DNA from: Clostridium sp. | GTDB lineage: Bacteria > Bacillota > Clostridia > Clostridiales > Clostridiaceae | Direction: 5' to 3' | NCBI GenBank assembly: GCA_012511315.1 | Contig: JAAZGI010000006.1 | Coordinates: 1-5,980, forward strand | Length of the DNA: 5,980 bases | Shown: positions 1 through 5,496 of the stretch, one piece after another | Numbering within the stretch: the stretch's first letter is position 1 | How the letters are laid out: each line of letters starts with the position of its first letter | The notes under the pieces: generated by a model | Told to the model about the DNA's origin: nothing | What the model saw: only the letters and a program-made list of their open reading frames with translations | Databases searched by the model: none | Translations under genes and position numbers: made by a program

Positions 1-2613
1 AGAGCTTACTTTGCTCTGCCTCCCATGGTTACTCAGGAGGGACTGCACACCAATGCCATTTACGGCTACATTAATATGCTATTAAAAATAAAAGAAGAGC
101 TAAATCCTGACTTTATTGTAGCGACCTTTGACCGCAAAGGCCCCACCTTTCGCCATAAACAATTTAAGGATTATAAGGCGGGTCGAAAAGGGATGGATGA
201 CGAGTTAGCACAACAATTAGCTCCGATGAAAGAAATCCTCGCTGCTATGAGTATTTCAATTATGGAAATTGATGGCTATGAGGCAGATGATTTGATTGGA
301 ACGTTGAGTTTTGCAGCTGAGAAAAAAGGAATTGAAAGCTACATTCTATCTGGTGATAAAGATAATCTACAGCTGGCCTCTGATTTAACTAAAGTGGTGA
401 TTACGAAAAAAGGAATCACTGAAAAAGATATTTATGATGGGGAGAGCTTTAAAAAAGAATATGGTATTACACCGACTCAATTTATTGATATGAAGGGTTT
501 GATGGGGGACAAGTCAGATAATATTCCAGGCGTTCCAAGCATCGGAGAGAAAACAGCCTTACGCTTAATTCAGGACTATGGGTCCATGGAAGGTGTTTAT
601 GACAATATAGAAAAAATTACTCGTCCAAAGCAAAAAGAAAACCTCATCGAACATATGGAAGATGCTTTTTTCTCGAAAAAGTTAGCGACTATTATGCGCG
701 ATGTACCCATAGAAATCGATTTTGAAGATCTTCGGGATCAAGAAAATTATGATGAGGAAAAGCTTAGAGAGCTTTATCTTCGTTTGCAGTTTAGGACTCT
801 TTTAAAGCGTTTATCGGAGGAAAATGAAAACAACAAAACTCTATCCGAAAATCCAGAAAGTGACCAGCCCATTGAGGAGGTGGTGGATCTAGAGTTTTTA
901 CTAGTAGAGGATGAAGTGGGGATGGCGAAACTCCTTGCAGCAGTTGAAGATGCTGGGGAAGAGCCACTATTAGTATCTTTTGTATACAAAGAAGATGCGA
1001 TGCTCTCAAAACGAGAAATAGAAACCATGTACGCCTCCTTTAACACGGAAAATTTTGTTCTAGACCTACCTAAAATTTTTACAAAGGCAAAAGCAAGTCA
1101 TCAATTGAAACAGGTGATGGAGAATAATTCGCTTAGAAAGCTTGGTTATAATGTAAAAAATGCCTATACAGTTATGAAAAAGCACGAGATTCAATTTAAT
1201 CAAGTTGATTTTGATGTCTTGATGGCAGCTTATATTATTGAGCCTGCCAAGGGACAATATTCTTTAAAGGATTTGATTTCCTCCTACCTATTCCGTGAGG
1301 TTAATGGAGAGGGACATCAATTTGAACTAGCCAAAACCCGTGAGTTGAAAAAGTTAAGTGAAGTTTTAGCTAAACTTATTCGAGAAGCAGGCGCAGAAGA
1401 ATTGCTTTATGAGGTGGAGCAACCTCTTACTAATATTATTTCAGATATGGAAATTGAAGGATTCCGCATAAACCGTCAAGTACTAGATGATGCAGCGGAA
1501 AATATGAAAAGCGAGATTGAACGTATCGAATCGGAGATTCATGACTTAGCTGGTGAAGAATTTAATGTGGCCTCACCTAAGCAGTTGGGAGTGATTTTAT
1601 TTGACAAACTAGATCTTCCCCATGGCAAAAGGACAAAAACTGGCTATTCCACTAATCAGAAAGTTTTAGATGGTCTTTTGGATAAGCACCCGATTATAGA
1701 GAAAGTTCTCTACTTCCGGCAAATAAGTAAGATCTATTCCACTTATGTAGTGGGTCTTCGCAACGCCATTGATGAAGATGGCAAGATTCACTCTAATTTC
1801 CAACAGACTTTGGCGGTTACGGGACGACTTTCCTCTACAGAACCAAATTTACAAAATATTCCAATTCGCCATGAAATGGGTCGAGAACTGAGAAAAGCAT
1901 TTATCCCGGAAAATGATGAATCCATGCTGTTATCATCGGATTATTCACAAATTGAGTTGCGTGTATTGGCTCATCTGTCAGAAGATGAAAAGATGCTTGA
2001 AGCCTTCGCATCTGGTGCTGATATCCATACCAAGACTGCCTCTGAGGTGTTTGGTAAGACGCCAGAAGAAGTCACGCCTCAGGATCGGTCCAATGCAAAG
2101 GCTGTTAACTTTGGAATTATCTATGGAATTGGTGACTATGCCTTATCTCAAGACTTAGGCATTAGCAGAGCTGAAGCAAGAAATTACATTGATATGTACT
2201 ATGATCGATATCCCAAAATCAGGAATTATTTTGAGGAAGTAAAAAAACAGGCAAAAGAAAAAGGCTATGTGCCAACTATTATGGGAAGGCGTCGCCAAAT
2301 ACCAGAAATCAACGCTTCCAATAAAATGGTTCAAGCCCTTGGTGTTCGTTTAGCTATGAACTCGCCGATACAAGGCTCAGCAGCTGATATTATAAAGCTA
2401 GCTATGGTTAAAGTTCATAATGCCTTAAACGAGGCTGGGCTAAAGTCTCGGATTATTTTACAAGTCCATGATGAGATTATTATTAATATGTATAAGAGCG
2501 AACAGGCCATTGTGCAAGAATTGGTGGCTAGAGAAATGACACAGGCTTTGAAACTTAAAGTTGAACTAAAATCGGACCAAAACACAGGAGGAAATTGGTA
2601 TGAGACAAAATAA
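1..2613 (+). CDS. polA: DNA polymerase I, 5'-truncated by the window edge
   Basis: Repair and Okazaki-fragment-processing polymerase. The frame is open from base 1 and already reads RAYFALPP before the first ATG at 25, which is family sequence, so the true start lies roughly a dozen codons upstream and the ATG at 25 is internal. About 870 codons are visible, close to full family length. The N-terminal third is the FEN-type 5' nuclease, with acidic motifs GYEADD (271-291) and SGDKD, then MGDKSDNIPG and a helix-hairpin-helix GEKTAL. The middle is a 3'-5' exonuclease fold without its catalytic acids: SFVYKED (976-996) replaces the DxE motif and KNA (1156-1164) replaces the KxD motif. The C-terminal polymerase is intact: motif A DYSQIELR from 1939, motif B RSNAKAVNFGIIYG from 2086, and motif C QVHDE from 2461. 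Its end overlaps coaE by 14 nt. Confidence 0.97.
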   Translation, partial: RAYFALPPMVTQEGLHTNAIYGYINMLLKIKEELNPDFIVATFDRKGPTFRHKQFKDYKAGRKGMDDELAQQLAPMKEILAAMSISIMEIDGYEADDLIGTLSFAAEKKGIESYILSGDKDNLQLASDLTKVVITKKGITEKDIYDGESFKKEYGITPTQFIDMKGLMGDKSDNIPGVPSIGEKTALRLIQDYGSMEGVYDNIEKITRPKQKENLIEHMEDAFFSKKLATIMRDVPIEIDFEDLRDQENYDEEKLRELYLRLQFRTLLKRLSEENENNKTLSENPESDQPIEEVVDLEFLLVEDEVGMAKLLAAVEDAGEEPLLVSFVYKEDAMLSKREIETMYASFNTENFVLDLPKIFTKAKASHQLKQVMENNSLRKLGYNVKNAYTVMKKHEIQFNQVDFDVLMAAYIIEPAKGQYSLKDLISSYLFREVNGEGHQFELAKTRELKKLSEVLAKLIREAGAEELLYEVEQPLTNIISDMEIEGFRINRQVLDDAAENMKSEIERIESEIHDLAGEEFNVASPKQLGVILFDKLDLPHGKRTKTGYSTNQKVLDGLLDKHPIIEKVLYFRQISKIYSTYVVGLRNAIDEDGKIHSNFQQTLAVTGRLSSTEPNLQNIPIRHEMGRELRKAFIPENDESMLLSSDYSQIELRVLAHLSEDEKMLEAFASGADIHTKTASEVFGKTPEEVTPQDRSNAKAVNFGIIYGIGDYALSQDLGISRAEARNYIDMYYDRYPKIRNYFEEVKKQAKEKGYVPTIMGRRRQIPEINASNKMVQALGVRLAMNSPIQGSAADIIKLAMVKVHNALNEAGLKSRIILQVHDEIIINMYKSEQAIVQELVAREMTQALKLKVELKSDQNTGGNWYETK

Positions 2614-3232
2614 ACTCATCCGCATCGGGATTACTGGAGGAATGGGCGCAGGTAAAACAACGGTAACTCGTCTATATGAAGAGGCCGATATTTTGGCCAT
2701 TGATGCTGACATGGTATCTCGAGATGTATTAGAAGAATATCCTGAAGTTCATGATTATATTAGGACTACTTATGGGGAGGAATACTTTTTACCCAGTGGT
2801 GACTTGGATCGTCGAGCCTTTGGTCGCCGTGTATTCTCCGACCCCAAAGCCCTTGCTGACTACGAAGCGGTGATTATGCCTTTTATAATTTATGAAATTA
2901 AAGAACGGTTTAATTATATCGATGATGCCACAGAAGATGAATATGCTGTTTTGGACGCCCCTTTACTGTTTCAGGTGCGAGAGCATGATGTGTATGATGT
3001 ATCTATTACCGTTGAAATGGATGAAGCATTGACCATTGAACGGGTTATGGAGCGTGATGGCTTGGACCGAGAAGAGGTAATTGCTAGAATTTCTCAGCAA
3101 ATGCCTCGTGCCCAGCGAGAAAAGTTAGCTGATTATGTTATCACCAATAATGGAACAGTCGAAGAACTAAAAGAAAAAGCCTTACAAGTTTTAGATGAAA
3201 TCAGAAGAAAAGGGTCCCATGGCCAGGCGTAA
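2600..3232 (+). CDS. coaE: Dephospho-CoA kinase
   Basis: Cytoplasmic enzyme that phosphorylates the ribose 3'-hydroxyl of dephospho-CoA with ATP, the last step of coenzyme A synthesis. The protein is 210 aa, normal for the family. Visible features are the Walker A loop GGMGAGKT (residues 13-20), the DAD motif (35-37) followed by Arg41, a GDLDRR segment (67-72), DAPLLF (119-124), the lid-region arginines around 148-152, and the C-terminal ADYVITNNG (177-185). The start is fixed by AGGAGG at 2586-2591, 8 nt before the ATG and inside polA; the gene overlaps polA by 14 nt. Two positions look unusual: the near-universal HP pair after the central helix is Met93-Pro94, and the residue after PLLF, usually Glu, is Gln125. 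The P-loop and substrate motifs are intact, so I expect activity. A polA-coaE neighbourhood is familiar in Bacillota. Confidence 0.95.
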   Translation: MRQNKLIRIGITGGMGAGKTTVTRLYEEADILAIDADMVSRDVLEEYPEVHDYIRTTYGEEYFLPSGDLDRRAFGRRVFSDPKALADYEAVIMPFIIYEIKERFNYIDDATEDEYAVLDAPLLFQVREHDVYDVSITVEMDEALTIERVMERDGLDREEVIARISQQMPRAQREKLADYVITNNGTVEELKEKALQVLDEIRRKGSHGQA

Positions 3233-3809
3233 GTCGAAGCGATCCAACCGAAAAATCATAGAAATGGTCATTTTATTTGTGGTTGGGACCTGGCTTTTAG
3301 TGGCAGCCCTTAAGGCTGGAACAGACCTTGCTGTTCCATATGATTACGATGAGATAATCGAAACCTATTCTAAGGAATACAAGGTGGAAAAGACCTTGGT
3401 AGCAGCAGTTATCTATCAGGAGTCGCGTTATCGACCGGCTGCCGTCAGCTCTGTAGGGGCCACAGGGCTTATGCAAATTATGCCGGATACAGCTCAGTGG
3501 TTATCTTCTAAGATGAACGTCACTTACAAAAAAAGTGATTTAATGGACCCCGATTATAATATTCGCATGGGAACCTATTATTTAAATTATCTTTTAAAAA
3601 AATACAATGGCGACGAAAAACTAGCCCTGGCAGCTTATAATGCTGGACCGGGTAATGTGGATGGGTGGCTTAGAGATGAACGCTATTCTGATGGAGGAAA
3701 TCTAACGGAGATTCCTTTTAAAGAAACCAGAGATTATGTGCCCAATGTTATAAAGATGAAAGACGTTTACCAATCCTTGTATTCAGGTCGCTTTCAGGTA
3801 AAGCCATGA
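3219..3809 (+). CDS. Membrane-anchored lytic transglycosylase (SLT family)
   Basis: Predicted peptidoglycan lytic transglycosylase, cleaving the MurNAc-GlcNAc bond on the outer face of the membrane. From the chosen start it is 196 aa: a basic N-terminus (ARRKSKRSNRK), one hydrophobic segment at about residues 12-32 acting as signal anchor, then a Slt70-type lysozyme-like domain. That domain shows the catalytic glutamate in QESRY (Glu68), GLMQIMP (83-89), AAYNAGPGNV (138-147) and a final RDYVPNV. I chose the ATG at 3219 because it gives a typical short basic leader and has a purine-rich AAAAGGG just upstream. The in-frame ATG at 3195 would add eight residues but lacks a ribosome binding site. 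With the 3219 start, coaE is overlapped by 14 nt. There is no LysM or other wall-binding domain. The exact cellular role, such as growth, sporulation or secretion-apparatus assembly, cannot be told from sequence. Confidence 0.9.
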   Translation: MARRKSKRSNRKIIEMVILFVVGTWLLVAALKAGTDLAVPYDYDEIIETYSKEYKVEKTLVAAVIYQESRYRPAAVSSVGATGLMQIMPDTAQWLSSKMNVTYKKSDLMDPDYNIRMGTYYLNYLLKKYNGDEKLALAAYNAGPGNVDGWLRDERYSDGGNLTEIPFKETRDYVPNVIKMKDVYQSLYSGRFQVKP

Positions 3810-4573
3810 AAAGAGATTTCTTAGAAGAGGATATGTATGATTTGGTTTCAAACTATTTTCAAGAACTAGGTTACAAGGTTAATGGCGAAGTTAAAGCTTG
3901 CGATATAACGGCTTTAAAAGGTGATACCTTGATAATCTTGGAGCTGAAAAAAAACTTATCGGTCCAATTACTTATCCAAGCAGTCAAAAGACAACGATTG
4001 GGTGATTTAACCTATGTTGTTGTGCCCAAGCCCAAAAAGTTTACAAAAAACAGAAAATTCCAAGATATGTTATACCTTCTAAAAAGACTAAGTTTAGGTT
4101 TAATCTTTTGTGACCCTAGCCAGGATTTACTAGAAGTCATTCAGCATCCCCAGGACTTTGATATGATGAAGTCGAAAAAGGTTAGCAAAAAACACCGAGA
4201 CCGTTTAATTAAAGAGATTCAAGGCAGGCAAACGAATCTGAATAAAGGTGGTTCTCGCGGCAAGAAGTTAATGACGGCCTATCGAGAAGATTGCATTAAG
4301 ATTCTTTGGCTAGCCTCACGCCAAGAGTATATTGCGCCAAAGGATGGAGTTAGGCTTGGGATTGCTAAAAGCCCTTCTATTCTTAGGGACAATTATTATG
4401 GTTGGTTTCAACGGATTGCTCGAGGACGTTATGCTATAACCGAGACCGGAGAAGGGGCTTTAAATGAATATGCGGAACTCTTGGAGTCTTTAACCGAAGA
4501 ATTAAAAGATAAGATTGCTCAACGTCAAGCAGAGGCCGAAACAAGTGAAGAGGCTAAAAAAGAAGATGTATAA
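3806..4573 (+). CDS. DUF2161 family protein, putative PD-(D/E)XK nuclease-like
   Basis: Protein of unknown function, 255 aa, which I recognise as DUF2161-like. The N-terminal 75 residues carry a restriction-endonuclease-like signature: a helix (EEDMYDLVSNYFQELGY), GEVKACD with Glu28 and Asp33, then a beta strand ending in ELK (Glu46, Lys48), and a helix with QAVKRQ (58-63). This matches the D...ExK metal-binding layout of PD-(D/E)XK enzymes. Residues about 75-155 are lysine-rich. The C-terminal part (about 160-230) looks like a small winged-helix domain ending in RYAITETGEGAL, followed by an acidic, Ala/Glu-rich tail. It starts in an ATGA overlap with the stop of the transglycosylase gene, so it is probably translationally coupled and co-transcribed with polA. 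DNA binding or cleavage is an inference; the substrate is unknown. No clear terminator follows it. Confidence 0.75.
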   Translation: MKRDFLEEDMYDLVSNYFQELGYKVNGEVKACDITALKGDTLIILELKKNLSVQLLIQAVKRQRLGDLTYVVVPKPKKFTKNRKFQDMLYLLKRLSLGLIFCDPSQDLLEVIQHPQDFDMMKSKKVSKKHRDRLIKEIQGRQTNLNKGGSRGKKLMTAYREDCIKILWLASRQEYIAPKDGVRLGIAKSPSILRDNYYGWFQRIARGRYAITETGEGALNEYAELLESLTEELKDKIAQRQAEAETSEEAKKEDV

Positions 4574-4748
4574 AAGGAATGAAGATTATGAAAGTTTTTA
4601 GCTAGATACATATTCTGCGAAATGGAATGGACTCTATCCATTTAAAAGGGTGAGTCGGTGTTTCTTATGGTTTAGTTTGTGCTCATAAAGGAGATGTATG
4701 TTGCTGCTTCAAAACAGGTTTAAAACAGGTCGGCAAAGCTTCCTGAAA
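4574..4748 (+). other. Intergenic region between the polA-DUF2161 unit and the tRNA genes
   Basis: Non-coding stretch with no convincing gene or terminator. A weak hairpin is possible around 4620-4643 (AAATGGA with TCCATTT, or a shifted 6-bp version), but no T-run follows, so I do not call it a terminator. A good ribosome-binding sequence, AAAGGAG at 4687-4693, sits directly before ATGs at 4694 and 4698. The first opens only nine codons (stop at 4721-4723). The second runs into the tRNA genes and is not credible as a protein. It may be a remnant of a lost gene. Confidence 0.6.
4711..4730 (+). repeat. Short direct repeat, two copies of AAAACAGGT
   Basis: AAAACAGGT occurs at 4711-4719 and 4722-4730, separated by TT, giving an 11-bp period, about one helical turn. 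It lies 35-55 nt upstream of the -35 region of the tRNA promoter. It could be two half-sites for a DNA-binding protein or just a local duplication; nothing in the sequence decides this. Confidence 0.5.
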
Positions 4749-4784
4749 AAATGCTTTAAAATGGTTGCATATTTTAAAGCGTTT
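4749..4784. promoter_or_regulatory. Near-perfect 14-bp dyad overlapping the tRNA promoter
   Basis: GCTTTAAAAT (4753-4762) and its exact complement ATTTTAAAGC (4771-4780) flank an 8-nt centre, GGTTGCAT. Pairing continues outward to 4749 and 4784 with a single T-G mismatch, so 13 of 14 positions match. The -35 hexamer is the centre of the dyad and the right arm fills the promoter spacer. This geometry suits an operator for a dimeric regulator. The A+T-rich left arm could equally act as an UP element. It is not a terminator, because the stem is A+T-rich and no T-run follows. Confidence 0.6.
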
Positions 4785-4792
4785 GATATAAT
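4765..4792 (+). promoter_or_regulatory. Sigma-A-type promoter of the tRNA-Leu pair
   Basis: A perfect -10 TATAAT at 4787-4792 is preceded by TG at 4784-4785, giving an extended -10 (TGATATAAT). A weak -35 TTGCAT lies at 4765-4770 with a 16-nt spacer. Transcription would start near 4799, leaving a leader of about a dozen nucleotides before the first tRNA at 4811. The upstream DNA is A+T-rich, as expected for a strong stable-RNA promoter. Confidence 0.8.
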
Positions 4793-4810
4793 AGAGAAGT
4801 CAGAAAAACA

Positions 4811-4895
4811 GCGGGAGTGCTGGAATGGCAGACAGGCACGCCTCAGAAGCGTGTGTGCTACGCACGTGTGGGTTCAAGTCCCATCTTCCGCACCA
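4811..4895 (+). tRNA. tRNA-Leu, anticodon CAG
   Basis: An 85-nt class II tRNA that reads CUG. The acceptor strand GCGGGAG pairs with CTTCCGC (one G-T pair), followed by A73 and an encoded CCA (4893-4895). The D stem is CTG/CAG. The anticodon stem CACGC/GCGTG (4837-4841, 4849-4853) closes the loop CTCAGAA, with the anticodon at 4844-4846. The long variable arm has a GTGC-TAC-GCAC stem-loop, as expected for leucine tRNAs, and the T arm is GTGGG-TTCAAGT-CCCAT. Position 37 is A, whereas the neighbouring copy has G. It differs from that copy at only five positions: four in the anticodon loop and one in the acceptor stem. Confidence 0.96.
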
Positions 4896-4928
4896 GTTTG
4901 ATTTTCTTGACACATCATATTATATTCA

Positions 4929-5013
4929 GCGGGAGTGCTGGAATGGCAGACAGGCACGCTTGAGGGGCGTGTGTGCTACGCACGTGTGGGTTCAAGTCCC
5001 ATCTCCCGCACCA
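4929..5013 (+). tRNA. tRNA-Leu, anticodon GAG
   Basis: An 85-nt class II tRNA that reads CUC and CUU. The acceptor stem GCGGGAG/CTCCCGC is perfect, with A73 and an encoded CCA (5011-5013). The anticodon stem CACGC/GCGTG (4955-4959, 4967-4971) closes the loop TTGAGGG, with the anticodon at 4962-4964 and G at position 37. D, variable and T arms are identical to the upstream tRNA-Leu(CAG). It lies 33 nt after that gene, has no promoter of its own at correct spacing, and is followed 7 nt later by a strong terminator, so the pair is one transcript. Confidence 0.96.
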
Positions 5014-5020
5014 ATATAGA

Positions 5021-5065
5021 ACTAAAGGTCGTGATACATTTTGTATTACGACCTTTAGTTTTTTT
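5021..5065 (+). terminator. Intrinsic terminator of the tRNA-Leu transcript
   Basis: A 17-bp stem (5021-5037 with 5043-5059; twelve outer pairs perfect, one G-T inside) closes an ATTTT loop and is followed by a run of T to 5065. It is a standard Rho-independent terminator for the + strand. The A-rich left edge is not a strong T-run on the other strand. Confidence 0.95.
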
Positions 5066-5077
5066 GTGGGCCCTTGG

Positions 5078-5160
5078 AAATTAGGGGTTGATGTCAATCG
5101 CAAAGAACGATCTCAATGAGATTTAAGGCTTCGCTTGAAAGTTAATATGATACCTAAAAT
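5078..5160 (+). pseudogene. Possible further remnant of the ABC permease plus a 56-nt insertion
   Basis: Codons from 5078 to 5104 read KLGVDVNRK in a different frame from the permease fragment that follows. In RbsC-family permeases the segment just before the next membrane helix looks like GINVNKIK, and joining GVDVNRK (5084-5104) directly to IYFVYIISG (from 5161) gives exactly the family spacing without a gap. The intervening 5105-5160 then looks like a 56-nt insertion that shifts the frame and brings in a stop (TGA at 5117). It contains a small ATCTC-AAT-GAGAT hairpin but no recognised element. The match is short and could be chance. Confidence 0.45.
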
Positions 5161-5496
5161 ATTTACTTTGTTTACATCATTTCTGGGGTTCTCGGAGCTG
5201 TTGCTGGAATTGTAACTTTATCGAGAATTAATAGTGGTTTGCCCAATGCAGCAACAGGCTTTGAGCTAGATGTGGTGACGGCGGTTGTCCTTGGGGGAAT
5301 TAGTGTAAAGGGAGGAGAAGGCCACTTATTTGGATCAATTATAGGATGTTTAATTATAGGAGTCCTCGCTAATGGAATGGTTTTAATAGGTATTGAAGAG
5401 TATTACCAAATGTTAGTAAAAGGTATTGTGCTAATCGGAGCTTTGGGAATTGATATTAACTTAAAAAGAAGTAATCAGGAAACAAGCTATGATTAA
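5158..5496 (+). pseudogene. C-terminal fragment of an RbsC-family sugar ABC transporter permease
   Basis: The frame encodes about 112 residues of the last third of a ribose-type (BPD_transp_2) permease: a membrane segment IYFVYIISGVLGAVAGIV, then SRINSGLPNAATGFELD, the signature AVVLGGISVKGGEGHLFG, further hydrophobic helices, and EEYYQMLVKGIVLIGAL near the end. Complete permeases of this family are about 310-340 residues; everything upstream is missing. In-frame stops at 5143 and 5155 precede it. The first in-frame ATG is at 5239, inside the conserved region and without a ribosome binding site, so a functional protein is unlikely. No ATP-binding or sugar-binding subunit lies in the window. 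The reading frame itself has stayed open, suggesting recent decay or a deletion. Its stop overlaps the next gene by 8 nt. Confidence 0.85.

Noticed and set aside
774..1257. Minus-strand frames of 63-90 codons inside polA
   Set aside because: They lie within the conserved polA reading frame, have low-complexity serine-rich or random composition, and lack ribosome binding sites.
1913..2158. An 81-codon + strand frame in another phase inside the polA palm region
   Set aside because: It overlaps polymerase motifs A and B and resembles no protein.
4620..4643. AAATGGA/TCCATTT inverted repeat as a terminator for the polA unit
   Set aside because: The stem is short and A+T-rich, the loop is variable, and A-rich rather than T-rich sequence follows.
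4907..4926. Perfect TTGACA hexamer between the two tRNAs, as a possible second promoter
   Set aside because: The only -10-like sequences (TATTAT, TATATT) are 5-8 nt away, and correct spacing falls inside the tRNA, where no -10 exists.
4698..5019. Two + strand reading frames of 64-67 codons across the tRNA genes
   Set aside because: They translate the tRNA-Leu sequences themselves, which explains the repeated ECWNGRQARLR text in both. They are a common annotation artefact.
4915..5103. A 62-codon minus-strand frame with CGRWDLNPH
   Set aside because: It is the reverse complement of tRNA-Leu(GAG) and the terminator, not a protein gene.
4811..5496. tRNA 3' end as the attachment site of an integrated element
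   Set aside because: No integrase gene and no second copy of the tRNA 3' end were seen downstream, apart from the tandem tRNA itself. The permease relic alone does not show an integration.
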